DNA of 64,000 bases from Coptis chinensis (Eukaryota; Streptophyta; Magnoliopsida; Ranunculales; Ranunculaceae): the NCBI GenBank assembly GCA_015680905.1, contig CM027381.1:16035501-16099500 (forward strand), given 5' to 3'. Positions within the stretch are counted from its first letter, which is position 1; every line of letters starts with the position of its first letter. The translations under genes and the position numbers were made by a program. Below the pieces are notes generated by a model that was not told the origin of the DNA, ran no database searches, and saw nothing but the letters and a program-made list of their open reading frames with translations. Of the stretch, positions 1-12,108 are shown piece after piece.

Positions 1-52
1 GTAATATGAGTAGGCCCGAGTGTGCTGATCTTTTTAATCTTTTTATTTTCAG

Positions 53-825
<773 letters not shown>

Positions 826-2056
826 GTTGCTCAGAGATTAGATAGTTGCTTAGGGACTTTCTCCCTTTCTTTGTCCTCAAATTTATATTATGATCCAGAG
901 ATGTTGTCATCGCTTAGTTTGACCAAAAAACCTTTTGAGTACTAGCAGTAGTGGAGAGTTATGCTTAATTGTTGGTGTACTAAAACCTTTTCTCAATGTT
1001 ATCCCTGTTTAATTTTTAGCAGTTTGGTTAAATAATTTTAAGCAGTCCGGACCAAAGGGGAACCGGGTTTGTGATTATTACGTGGAGGGACACAACATCA
1101 CTGGGTCCCGAATGATCTGAACATAGGTCCAGAAGCACACTGATATAGGTCTGGATTGACACATAGTTGTGACTTGTTGAGTGACCTGAAAATAGTTTCG
1201 GATTTACTAGAAAATGATACCGGGGTGGGAGGGGCACACAAATATAGGTCCAGGAGGACATTAACACGATCCGAAGTTCCGGATGTCGAAGAGGAAGGTC
1301 CAATGTAAGTCTGGTGGGTGTCCAGTGTCAACTCCGCAACGGTACGATTGTCGAAGTTCTGGCATGCAGTGATAGATTTTGAAAGTGTCTTCCGGAACCA
1401 TGTAATCTCAGATTGAAATATATGTGTGAGGTCTGACAGTTGGTTTAAGAAGGTTGAATCATTGCAATATTAATCAGGAGAAATATCGCCGATCTAATTC
1501 GATATGATTTGATCAAAAACTGTCCCAGAGACTGGACTTGTTCCAAATACTGAGTTTGGGATCGTGGCGGTAGTAACGCACTCCTATCATCGGACAATTG
1601 ATTTTTTCCCCCAAAATTTCTTTCAACCAAGATGATCATAATGTAGCATACTCATTCATAAATTAATCATCTTGCTTAAATTGTCAAATCGTATGAAACA
1701 AAATTTCCTCATTATTACAGTTTTAAATTGCATTAGAACCATTGACGGCCCAAAGAATGGGAAGAAATTTCCTCAAAAACTCTCGTCAATTTCTCAAAGG
1801 GGGGATGTAGGAAGAAGCGAAGACATACAAGGGGATTTTTGTTGCAGGGTGTGTGAGTTACTAGTAACGTAATCTTTGACATTTTATAGCACACTTGGAT
1901 CACTGTATCTGCTTACTTGGGTTGAGGGGTCATCAATTGCCTGCAATTTCTGTAGTTATATTCCTCTATTCTAACACCAACTGCAGATGCAAACCATAAC
2001 CTCTTGACCCATTCACAATCAAAGAAAAGGTGTATTATCAGTTTTGTTTAAGTATA
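826..2056. other. 3' flank of RPL17, no gene recognised
   Basis: The first 200 bases are T-rich and are probably the RPL17 3' untranslated region. From 1030 to 1440 there are loosely repeated phrases around 'ataggtccag' and 'ataggtctgg', which give overlapping meaningless open frames on the minus strand. From about 1850 to 2056 the sequence resembles 30930-31050 downstream of the second transferase gene (shared 'ttatagcac' and 'gggtcatcaatt' blocks). This suggests that the duplicated block of that gene originally extended to here and was later split by the copia element. No coding sequence is supported. Confidence 0.5.
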
Positions 2057-2361
2057 TGTTGGAAATGTGAAGGAATTTGTGTCCTCATGGGTTTGAACCC
2101 ATGACCTTTTGTATCTACTACACTCTAATCTCTAATGTGGGGGGCTTTAGTCCCACATTGGTTACTAAACTAAAGACTCTTAAGTATATATTGGTTGTGT
2201 CCTTATGGAGGGATAGTGTAGAGAGATATAAGGAGGTGCTCGCACGCACACAAGGCCTCTTTGGTTTGGGGGCTCTCGGGAGGTGGGAGCTCCACAAAAC
2301 CTTAGTGCACGTCGCGCGCAGGGGGGGTGCAACTCGTGACTCTAGTGATAAGTTTTTCGAT
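2057..2361 (+). repeat. Copia 5' LTR, internally deleted
   Basis: The first roughly 240 bases align closely with 7195-7440. After the 'ggaggtgggagctcca' block the two copies diverge: the 5' copy jumps to 'ctcgtgactct' and then 'agtgataag', which in the 3' copy lie far apart. Two internal deletions in the 5' LTR explain this. It contains the hairpin CATGGGTT-tg-AACCCATG. Confidence 0.7.
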
Positions 2362-2441
2362 CTTAAGACGAAAAAACGATTGTCTAATAACGATCTGTTA
2401 TTATCTAGTATTGTGCTCGTTTGTTCTTAATACTGCTAAGA

Positions 2442-3540
2442 TGGAGAAACCTAGTGGTAAGTCTGTCAAACCTGAAATTTTTTATGGCAGAAATTTTACG
2501 CACTGGCAGATGAAAATGCGGTTTTATCTGACTACTCTGAAACTGGTTGAATGGATTTCGATTGAGAAACCCATTTACAATGAAAATGAAAATGAACCTG
2601 GTCGCTCGGTGGTGTGGAGAGATGGGAAAAGAAGGATTATTTATGTCGAAATTATATATTTGATTGTGTTTCCCTTGATTTGTATGATGTTTATCTTTGT
2701 GTGTAACGACCGCTACGTAATTGTGGAGTTTACTTGATAAGAAGTATGCTACTGAAGATGCAGGTTCTAAGAAGTTTCTTGTAGGAAAGTTTCTGGAATT
2801 CAAGATGGAAGATGGGAAATCTGTTGTTTCTCAAGTGGAGGAGCTGCAAATAATCATTCATGAGATTTTGCATGAAGGTTATAAAATCTGCAAATGTTTC
2901 CAGGTTGCGTCCATCATTGAGAAACTCCCTTCCTCGTGGAAGGAGTACAAAAACAGTCTCAAACATAAGAAGAAAGAGATGACCTTAGTCATGTAACCTT
3001 TAAGATCACATAAGTCAGTGTGAATCAATGCCAACAACTCAATGTTTCTTTCTACCTTTTTAAAAGGTTTCCTAGCGTATTTAGATTCTACACATACTTC
3101 ACATCTCTTGTTTTCACAAATAGTATACTTGGATATGTTACCTAGATGCATCAGTTTTTTAATCGAAACATTATTAACGTGTCCAAGTCTACTATGCCAC
3201 AGATCAAATGACTCAACCACATAAGAAGAAATAGATGACCTTAGAAGATCTGATCGTCAACCTTCGGATCGAGGAGGATAACAGGAAGGCTGAAATCAAT
3301 GTGGAGACTTCAGAAATGAAGGCTAAGGCTAACCTGGTTGAAGGTAACGCTGCTAGTTCTTCTAAGTCTAAATCAACTAAATTCCCCGTAAAAAAGAAAC
3401 CGTATGCGAACAAGAATAAACAGTCCCAACCTCACTTTAAAAAGAAACCTTATAATCCTGAAATTCATTGCTATGTGTGCGGATCACGAGGTCATATAGC
3501 CCCGGATGTAAATTCAAAAAGGTCCGAATGATGGGAAGAA
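2442..3540 (+). pseudogene. Copia gag remnant (UBN2-like plus degenerate zinc knuckle)
   Basis: A start at 2442 opens a gag-type N-terminus with a HWQMKMRFYL-like motif typical of copia gag. The frame is lost near 2625, resumes at about 2721-2990, is interrupted by an inverted insertion (2989-3220), and resumes at 3235-3531 with a Lys-rich basic stretch and CYVCGSRGHIAPDV. That is a CCHC knuckle whose fourth ligand is lost through a small frameshift near 3503. It would have formed the nucleocapsid-like particle protein and cannot now make a full product. Confidence 0.8.
2989..3220 (-). repeat. Inverted copy of the element's own pre-integrase segment, inserted in gag
   Basis: This stretch is the reverse complement of 4003-4236, which encodes the GAG-pre-integrase zinc region ([11 protein letters not shown]... 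CEVCVESKYARKPF). The copies differ at only a few bases. It is flanked by a direct repeat of about 25 bases in gag (2964-2988 and 3220-3244, one mismatch). Short microhomologies sit at both joints ('tag' at the left, 'ataagaagaa' at the right). Confidence 0.9.
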
Positions 3541-3569
3541 AGATAAGGCACAAGCAAATGTAGTTAGGG

Positions 3570-4000
3570 ATGGTAATTTTTTCTCGCGTGGTTACTGAGG
3601 TTAACTTGGTGAGTAACATGACTGACTGGTGGGTAGACACTGGAGCTACCAAACACATCTGTGGCACCAAAAGTGCATTTGTGTCCTTCACTCCTCTGGG
3701 AGAAGGAGAAAGTCTGTTCATGGGTAACTCATCTGCTTCTAGAGTTGAAGGAAAAGGGACTGTTAATTTGACGTTCACTTCTGGAAATGTTCTTAATTTG
3801 AAGGATGTTCTTTATGTTCCTGATATTAGGAAAAATCTGGTTTCTGGTTCCCTTTTAAGTAAGAAGGGGTTCAAACTTGTCTTTGAGTCAGACAAATTTG
3901 TTCTGAATAAAGGGGGAACCTTTGTGGGTAAAGGTTATTTAGATGAAGGCTTGTTTAAGCTCAATGTGGCGATTTTGAATTTAATAAAGCATTTACTTCT
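3570..4000 (+). pseudogene. Copia aspartic protease region
   Basis: The translation includes [13 protein letters not shown], the retropepsin-like DTGA active site of copia polyproteins, followed by the usual [20 protein letters not shown] stretch. It would process the Gag-Pol polyprotein. The local frame is open for 168 codons, then shifts just before the pre-integrase region. It is flanked by gag upstream and integrase downstream. Confidence 0.85.
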
Positions 4001-4006
4001 TCTTAT

Positions 4007-4950
4007 ATGGTTGAGTCATTTGATCTGTGGCATAGTAGACTTGGACACGTTAATAATGTTTCGATTAAAAAACTGATGCATCTAGGTAACATATCCAAGT
4101 ATACTATTTGTGAAAACAAGAGATGTGAAGTATGTGTAGAATCTAAATATGCTAGGAAACCTTTTAAAAATGTAGAAAGAAACACTGAGTTGTTGGCATT
4201 GATTCACACTGACTTATGTGATCTTAAAGGTTACATGACTAGAGGAGATAATAAATACTTTGTTACATTGATTGATGATGCTTCACGTTTCTGTCATGTT
4301 TATCTTCTTAAGAGTAAGGATGATAGCTTAGCTAAATTTATTTCCTTTAAAACTGAAGTTGAGAACCAGTTAGACAAGAAAATAAAAATAGTTAGGTCCG
4401 ATAGAGGAGGTGAATATTCGGTCCTTTCAATAAATTTTGTGAAAATAATGGTATTGTACATGAGACCATCTGCCCTTATGCTCCCCAATCCAATGGGATA
4501 GCAGAGAGGAAAAATAGGACTCTCAAAGATATGATCAATTCAATGATCAATAGCTCTGGAGCTTCTATGAACCTATGGGGGGAGGCTTTGCTAACGGCCT
4601 ATTATATTCTGAATAAGATACATTTTAAAGACACAGATAAAACTCCATATGAGATGTGGAAAAATAGGACACCGTCTTATAAATTCTTTAAAGTGTGGGG
4701 GTGTTTGGCTAAGGTGTCTATACCAACACCCAAGAGGACTAAACTTGGCCCTAAAACTGTAGATTGTGTCTTTATTGGGTATGCACAGAATAGCAGCGCC
4801 TACAGGTTTTTAGTTTTCAAATCTAAAAATAAATTTGTTGATAATAATATCATTATTGAATCTAGGGATGCTGTCTTTTTTGAGGATAAATTCCCATTTT
4901 TTGAGAGATCGGGAGGGACTCCGAGTTCTTCTACACTTGCTCCTAGAGTT
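4007..4950 (+). pseudogene. Copia integrase (HHCC plus core), frameshifted
   Basis: The HHCC zinc domain appears as [11 protein letters not shown] and CEVCVESKYARKPF. The catalytic core follows, with first Asp in IHTDLCDL, second in VRSDRGGEYS, and the Glu in the GIAERKNRTL stretch after a frameshift near 4420-4500. The C-terminal part continues through about 4900 with the copia VWGCLAKV...FIGY motif. Function in a live element would be insertion of cDNA into the host chromosome. It is broken here. Confidence 0.88.
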
Positions 4951-5029
4951 CGAGAAGATTCTTCTGCTGAAAATGAAATTGAACTCAGGAGAAGCAAGAG
5001 ACCTAGGACTAACACCTCTTTTGGACCTG

Positions 5030-6590
5030 ATTTCCTTACTTTCTTGGTAGAGGAGGATCCTCAGACCTATTCAGAGGCCATGTCATCTTCTGATGCGATT
5101 TTTTGGAGGGAGGCCATTCTAAGTGAATATGAGTCCATTATAACCAATAACACTTGGGAGTTGGTTGAGTTGCCCCCTGGTTGTAAAACTATGGGAAATA
5201 AATGGTTATTTAGAAAGAAACTTAAGGCAGATGGATCCATTGATAAATATAAAGCGAGATTAGTAGCAAAAGGCTATAAAAAGAGAGAAGGGTTTGATTT
5301 CTTTTGATACCTACTCTCGTGGACGAGGATTACATCTATCGAGAATGTTAATAGCCTTTGCTTCTATTTTCGTAATCTCGTAATTCACCAAATGGACGTT
5401 AAAACGGCATTTCTAAATGGGGAATTACAAGAGGAGATATATATGGATCACCGTAAGGGTTTGTTTTAGAAGGCCTTGAGAGAAAAGTTTGTAGGCTAAA
5501 GAAATCTCTTTACGATCTCAAACAAGCTCCTAAACAATGGCATGAGAAATTTGATAGTGTGCTAATCTCTAATGGTTTTAATATTAATGAGGCGATAAAT
5601 GCATTTATTGTAAATTTGAGAAACAATCGGTGTAATTATCTGTTTTATGTGGATAACATGTTGATCATTGGAACCCGGTTTAGAGACCCGTCAATAAGAC
5701 TAAATCTTTTTGAGTAAGCATTTTGACATGAAAGATTTGGGTATCGCCGATGTCATTCTTGGCATTAAGATATTGTATAATTCTCGGAAGGAATTACTTT
5801 GTCTCAATCTCATTATGTAGAAAATGAAATTAAAAGATTTAATCAATTTGATTTGTGTACCGCGAGAACACCATATGATCCTAGTATACATTTGACAAAA
5901 ATCACGGATTAGGTGTATCTCCTTTAGAGTTTTCTAGGGTTATAAAGGTCTCATGTATCTTATGAACTGCACTAGACCCGACATAGCTTACCGTAAGCAA
6001 ACTTAGTAGATACACCATAAATCCCAAAGAATGAGCATTGGGATGCTCTTATCGTGGTATTGAGATATTTGAAATATACTTCAAATTATGGTGTTCATTA
6101 TGGCGAGATATCCAAATTTGCTTGGGGGTACAGTGATGCCAATTGGATTTGCGATTCTCGTGAATCTAAATCCACTAGTGGTTATGTGTTCACTATGGCG
6201 AGGGGTGCAAAGTGTCTTGGAAATCATCTAAGCAAACTTGCATTGCCCGTTCCACCATGGAATCTAAGTTTATAGCTTTAGACAAAGCTAGTGAGGAAGC
6301 AGAGTGGATCAAGAATTTTTTGATGGATATCCCGCTTTGGCCAAAACCTGTTCCACTGCTCTCTATTTTGTGATAGCCAAGTTTGCTATCTTGAGGGCCA
6401 AAAATACTTCCTATAATGGGAAATCTCGACATATTCATCGAAGACATAACACTGTGCGACAGTTGTTAAGAGATGGGATCATAGCTATTGACTTTGTGAG
6501 GTCAAAAGAAAATTTAGCTGATCCTTTAACTAAAGGCCCGGCTAGAGAGCTGGTTTTAGTACATCGAGGGGATGGGGCTAAAGTCTATTA
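5030..6590 (+). pseudogene. Copia reverse transcriptase and RNase H, degraded
   Basis: RT begins at about 5085 with FWREAILSEYESI and NNTWELVELPPG, and the frame breaks at 5305. Later fragments show QMDVKTAFLNGEL (5390-5425) and YVDNMLI (5646-5666), where the second catalytic Asp of YVDD is Asn. RNase H appears at 6115-6200 ([20 protein letters not shown]) with another frame break at about 6215, ending with NLADPLTKG at about 6510. There are many in-frame stops, so this is non-functional. Confidence 0.85.
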
Positions 6591-7186
6591 AAGACTAATT
6601 GTCTATTTAATTAAATCACCGATAACTGACACCCAACCTTCGTGAATGGAGATCCCAGGATCAAGGTTCAATGGGGAAACAAGTTATCTGCGTGATTTGT
6701 GGGGGTACTACACCTAGAGTGAAAACTCGTACCCATCCCTATGATGTAGTAGTACCTTACGATCGAATAAAGGATGAGTGAATACTCTTAATGCTTTCTA
6801 TAGCTGGTTTTTTTGGGGTGTAAAGATACTGATTACACTCGATAGAGGCACCTATATGAGTGAGGAAGTAAAGCCGCTTCCTATGAGAACTTATAGGCTT
6901 GTTCTCTAGAGCACTCATGAAACCAGGAAGCTCATGGCTATCTGAAAGCACAACCGAGGGAACTCTATGATGTTTTTGAAGTTATGTGTGTTACCCGTTG
7001 ACTTGGCTTACATATATGTTGAAAGCAGTTCAAGACTATGGTCACCGGTCAACTAGTAATCCCCGACGGACAAACACCAAGCGAAGGTTCAAGTCGTATG
7101 ACACCTTGACCCATTCATAACTTCTTCATACTCCGGACATTCTTGTTTTGTTTTTTCTTTTTTCGTTTCTTAATAATTCCATTCAT

Positions 7187-7194
7187 GTGGGGAT
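7187..7194 (+). promoter_or_regulatory. Copia polypurine tract
   Basis: The purine-rich gtggggat lies immediately upstream of the 3' LTR start TGTTGG, the position where plus-strand cDNA priming occurs. Confidence 0.75.
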
Positions 7195-7840
7195 TGTTGG
7201 AAATGTGAAGGAATTTGTGTCCTCATGGGTTTGAACCCATGACCTTTTGTATCTACTACACTCTAATGTGGGGGCTTTAGTCCCATTGGTTACTAAACTT
7301 AAGACTCTTAAGTTTATATTGGTTGTGTCCTTATGGAGGGATAGTGTAAAGAGATATAAGGAGGTGCTCGCGCGCACACAAGGCCTCCTTGGTTCGGGAG
7401 GTGGGAGCTCCAGAAAACCTTAGTGTGCCACGCCGCTAGGGGGTCTTTCCAAAACTAAAACTGTAACCGTTTCAAAATCTTTCCTTAATGATTCGAGTCA
7501 AAACAATATCACGCTTTTTGCTCGCACATTAAAAACTGGAGTCGTGACTCTCGCCTTGGGTTGCGAGTGTCAGATCTATAAAACCAAAGTCTCTCTTGTT
7601 TATCAAACAGGCTGAACACGGCTTATTGTTCTTCAAATCAAAACCTCGCCCGAGTATCTTTGAGAGTTTCTCTCGAAAGGTGTCATTGGTGGTGACATGC
7701 TCATCCATTGTTGTATCTGGGAGGCGGCGCTTTGAGGTCGGCAAAGAACCATACCGGGCGTTTTTCGTCTTAAGGAAATTGTGCCGAGCACAATCCTCAG
7801 TGATAAGTTTTACTTGCTTTCTTATTACTGTTTTTCGATA
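7195..7840 (+). repeat. Copia 3' LTR
   Basis: It starts TGTTGGAAATG and matches the 5' LTR over about 240 bases, then continues about 350 further bases absent from the 5' copy. The blocks 'gtcgtgactctcg' (near 7550) and 'cagtgataagtttt' (near 7798) recur in the 5' copy. The terminal base is not certain. Confidence 0.7.
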
Positions 7841-8425
7841 CTATTTGAATACAATATATGATGCACTAAGAAACACCATATCATTACTTGAGAATTATAA
7901 GAACAAAATATGGGGATATCTCTACATGGTACTATGGTAGAATATCAAGTTAAGAATAGAATGTAGAAATATGTCCAAAATATCTCTATTGAATATATCT
8001 ACATGTAGGAAATCGAAATTAGTATATTTGATATGATTTATTTCCATGTTAATGTGATTCAATATCTTTATTTAAACTCATAATGAGTTGATCAAGATAA
8101 TACAAATAATGAAGCATCTTGCTTGTAACAAACGCAGCAAGTTAAGTCACCTGGAAATTTTCTGGAGTGAAGCAGATCACCAGTAGGAACTAGGAAGGTA
8201 ATTGAGATAAAATTTCCATAAGAAGAGTTTTAAATTAGCTTCCAGATCGATTTTGTTTCCATATATTCTTGATAATCAAATGAGTTTGAATGTTCTATGA
8301 AAGTCTTTCTCAACATGTAATCTACCATATCCTGATGGGTAGTCACTAAATCACAGGTTTTAAAGCTGCAGCATGCATTTGTGCAAATATCTTAACTATG
8401 AATCTATGATTACACAAGATGTAAT
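7841..8425. other. Spacer downstream of transferase copy 1
   Basis: AT-rich DNA with no open frame of note. From about 8300 it matches 31220-31320 (shared 'taccatatcctgatgggt' and 'gcagcatgcatttgtgcaaat'), so the right part is duplicated 3' flank of the transferase gene and probably contains its polyadenylation region. Confidence 0.5.
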
Positions 8426-10339
8426 TTAAGCCCTGTTCTGCGTAGACTTAGGTAAAAAGGGCTTGCATTTATTTGGAGCACTCCATGGAGAAGCTGAGGT
8501 AGAAGACCCTTTTGCTTCCTTCTCCTGTTGCGAAAGTGATGTGAAGTTCTTCCAGTCATTTAGAATGTTTTTGAGATCAGGAATTTTGTTTTCGATACCT
8601 ACACAGCAGTTAGCATGCATGGTACAAACCTTGTTCATATCCTTACTTGGTTGACAAAACCCACCAAAGTACTTTGTATCTAGATACCTAATCCGCAGTC
8701 CCAATGCAGCAACAACTGGTTCAAGTTTAATAATCTCGAAGACCTGTTGATCATGTTGTTTGTCATGGAGGAGTCTTGCCATGTACCAGTATTTGTAGAA
8801 TTCTATGGTTGCCCCAACTGATTTTACATAGGTAAACCCTCCATTCGCCAAGTTCCCCTTGTAACTTGGATTGCCTTTGTAGATATCACACGCAATATGA
8901 ATTTCATCCATACTGTCGAAATAGGGAAACGGGTCCCTAAACCACATTATATCTGCATCCTGCAATGGCCAGGCAACTGTACGTCATACTTGAAATGAAG
9001 ATAGATCTTAACTAAGGTGTACCACTGGCATAGTGACGTGTATCCTCTTATTTGTGTCATTATTATGAGAATATGAGTGACAAAAAACCCAGAAGCCTAA
9101 TTTGATTCGTGCTGGTCTAATCTATGGCTGGCTCGATTTTTTAGAAATGGGAGTTTGTTGGTGTTTGGTCAACTAAAACGCATGACTGAACTGGAAAAAA
9201 AATAAATCCATACCGTGAAAACAAAGTTGTAGCCCAGTTCAAGAACAATTCGTAAAAAGTCGATCCTCCTCCACATGAGCTTCAGATAGTTCTCAGACAT
9301 GAACCGCTCATCTTCAGCAAAATCAACACCTGGAGTTGTGAGATTGAAGCAATGTGGATGTATGGACTTGCATCGAGTAAACGCCGTTGGGTCCACGGCC
9401 ACAATAACTAGGTGGTTCAGGAGTCTGGATGTCCCTTCACCTATTCGAAAACTCTCAAGAAAGAGGTCGAACACGGACCCTGGTTTTGCCCATGCTTTAT
9501 TCAGGGTTGTTAGAATGATTGTTCTATCATCCATGGATGCTTTTTTTAACACCCTCCCTAGCTCCTCTCGTTCAAGTCGCTGCAAATGCCAACACATCAT
9601 TTTTTTTTTCTGTACACAAACATATTTGATTCGCAAAGGAATGAAAATGGTTGAGGCCATGGATATTGAAGGCACAGATTTACAAACTAAATGAACATCA
9701 TTGGCTTGATCACGCTAATTAATGCATTCTCATTTGTTTTCCTGCTTTGTGTATTTATACCTGAGGCAGAGCAAACAGCAAAGGGGGGTTATACACTTTA
9801 GCTAAGAAACACAGGTCCCCACCATCCTCAAAACAAATTCCGTATGGAACCCCATCCGTTTTCAACTCTTTAGGTACCAACATATGAATCAGTGCATCAA
9901 CTGAATATTCCCTTGGATCAAATATCAACCAAACTCTAATGAATATGAATATTGAGGCATAAGAAGAACTAAAGCATTAAAATTTCTTTCAAAATTTAAA
10001 GTTTCTAACGTTAGTTATTACTAATAACTAACGTTATAAATTAGTTTATAACTTATTAGTTTACCAAACATAACAAATTAAACGTTATAAAGAAAACTCA
10101 ATTTTCCTTGGAAAATCATCCAAGCTATCATGAATTATATATTTGGTATGTAGGCATCACGTAATGAAAAAATCAACTGAAAGGAATAAGGTCTTACTTA
10201 CATATTGTGTTGTCCAATGCCGAGATTTCCCAATGTTGTCAACTAAATTTGAGGAAAGGTAGAAAAGCAAACAAGCAAGGAACACAAGTGTAAAGACACT
10301 GAAAGTTTTTGAGACCTTGAAACTCTTCATGACTTCCAT
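8426..10339 (-). CDS. Nucleotide-diphospho-sugar transferase family protein (GT77-like), copy 1
   Basis: Three exons on the minus strand: 10202-10339, 9214-9579 and 8426-8959, all in phase 0 with GT..AG junctions, giving 345 residues. Residues 1-46 are a short cytoplasmic tail plus a hydrophobic segment (VFTLVFLACLLFYLSS), which suggests a type II Golgi membrane anchor. Exon 2 carries the family block RTIILTTLNKAW and the ERFMSENYLKLMWRRIDFLR motif. Exon 3 opens with DADIMWFRDPF, where DAD is the metal and nucleotide-sugar binding DxD. The YLDTKYFGGFCQ and MHANCCVGIE motifs follow. It resembles the plant family typified by At4g15970 and At1g28695 (nucleotid_trans fold). The sugar and acceptor are unknown, though relatives act on cell-wall glycans. 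No frame damage is visible. A paralogue lies at 31343-34052. Confidence 0.9.
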
Positions 10340-10689
10340 ACCTGTTTCTCTTCTCTCCTTCCACTTCTAAGAAGAATAACAAAGAAGAAAAGAGAGAGAG
10401 AGAACCTAGCTACACTAACCAAACCAACAAGTGTCTTTTCTAGTCTCTACTTTTTTATGTTTTATGTGTTGCAATAAATCACCTAAACACACTGAAATTG
10501 TAAGGGGTGTTGATTGTGGTAGAAGAGAGATTAAACCATCAATGGCTGCCTACCTATCCAGAGAGTTTACTGGAATCAAGTCTTCTATGTAAAAGAGAAG
10601 TTATATTTATAGATATAGAAAATAAGTAAGAGTTCTTAGAGCACAAGGACTATCACTGGATAAGAGTGGTCAATTGAACATGTGACGAC

Positions 10690-10862
10690 GGCCCAGATAG
10701 TTAATTGAATCTGTGAGCCGTCTAGATGACCGACTGAACCTGTGAGCCGTCTAGATGTTTAACTAAGCCTGTGAGCTCTCTAGGTGTCAAACCCAACACG
10801 TGAGCCATCCAAATGGCCAATTGAATCTGTGAGCCATCCAAATATCTATGAGCGGCTTGGTC
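10690..10862. repeat. Degenerate tandem repeat, about 30-bp unit
   Basis: Five to six imperfect units share the core 'tgtgagccgtctagatg' or 'tgagccatccaaatg' at about 29-31 base spacing. They lie about 350 bases upstream of the copy 1 start codon. I do not see this array upstream of copy 2. Confidence 0.75.
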
Positions 10863-11518
10863 ACATAAACTTATGATCAAGACTAAGTCTCCAATGAAAT
10901 CCATTAATAAAAGTATTAATATGGTGGTATATATATTTATAGTTAGATTATGTCGTAGAGTGCAAAATAAGAGCCTGAGTCACCCACTCACCAGTCACCC
11001 CTGCTGATGACAGATTGACAGAAATATGATAGCTAATCACCAATACATAATCACGTGTTGTAAGATAGATGTTCTTGAAAAGAACAGCAGAGAAGTTCTT
11101 CTTGTACTCTTGTAGGCTTGTAGTCCATTTGTATACCTACTAGCATCCATGCACCACAGGCTACGGGTCAAAGGGAATAAATTGATGGCGTTATGACAGT
11201 TATGACTTTCGATACATGTCGCCTGCATCCACAAAATATTGTAACATAATATGTTTGTAGTGGGCCTTATCTATAATACAAAACAATATATTTAGGGATT
11301 GTTCAGGAAGGGCAATCAATTTTGAGAGATTTTGGCGGAGGATTTAAGTATTTAACTATTCTCCTAGTCATTTGGCCCGGACTTGCTATATAGATAGCTA
11401 ATGACTCAAAAATTTAAAGTCCATTTGAATAAATAATATATGTATATTGATAGCTAATAATTCACTACATACTTTGTTTGAAGGGTTTATGTTTTTCTAT
11501 TTTTTTTTTAAGAGATTG

Positions 11519-11628
11519 CAATCAAAATATTATACACACACAATACTTGAATAATGGATTACATGCATGAGTACAATCAAAATACTATACACACACAATA
11601 CTTGAATAATGGATTACATGCATGAGTA
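11519..11628. repeat. 55-bp tandem duplication
   Basis: Two head-to-tail copies of a 55-base unit (11519-11573 and 11574-11628) differ at one base by eye. Each contains a short CA run and 'gaataatggattacatgc'. It is probably a recent slippage product. Confidence 0.9.
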
Positions 11629-12108
11629 AATAAACCTATATTAATATTACGTCGTTGGAATATCCCAAACATATATATCCCAACACTTCATTAATCTACA
11701 CCTTCTACAATATCCCAACAACTCAAAATCAAAATGGAATTAAATTACAATCAAGGCAGAACACTAAATTAGTAGGTCTTGATCAGAAGACTTATTAATT
11801 CAAATAAATAAAGCAATACTTGTTGACAATTGATGACATACACAAACGCTGAAGAAAAAAAAAACAGCTCAAAGTATAATAATTCTAAGTATAATAATTC
11901 TATTTGACTGGGTTCCACGTTTAAGTTGCCAATTCCTCCCACCACATCCTTCTGTTGACCTATAAAAGATACCATCACCTTCATCCATTTCAACTATACA
12001 ACGGGAAAAATGAGAAAGAGAGACAAATCAAGAAGAAAACGAAAAAGACATAATGTGTTTCAAAATATAAAGTTATGACTTGCATCCCACAAGAGGATTT
12101 AGTAGTAC

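Larger units (their letters stand above)
2057..7840 (+). mobile_element. Ty1/copia LTR retrotransposon, decayed
   Basis: The element is in plus orientation with gag, protease, integrase, reverse transcriptase and RNase H in the copia order. Both ends carry a matching sequence beginning TGTTGGAAATGTGAAGG, at 2057 and 7195. A polypurine-type tract, gtggggat, sits directly before the right copy. The coding region has many frameshifts and stops, the catalytic YVDD of RT reads YVDN, and the gag zinc knuckle has lost its last cysteine, so the element is dead. The 5' LTR lacks several hundred bases present in the 3' LTR. The right end is uncertain by a few tens of bases and I found no clear target duplication. 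Confidence 0.9.
10340..12108. other. Upstream region of transferase copy 1
   Basis: Promoter-side DNA. A purine-rich leader ('gaagaaaagagagagag') at 10385-10408 has a counterpart upstream of copy 2. Homology with the copy 2 upstream flank continues to about 11270, with shared blocks such as 'gatggcgttatgac' and 'gtagtgggtcttat'-like sequence at 34920-35010. Beyond 11280 the DNA is AT-rich with no gene. Confidence 0.55.

Noticed and set aside
1028-1331. Overlapping minus-strand open frames
   Set aside because: They arise from loosely repetitive DNA and show no conserved motif.
2879-3220. Minus-strand integrase-like gene
   Set aside because: It is the inverted copy of the copia segment at 4003-4236, not a separate element.
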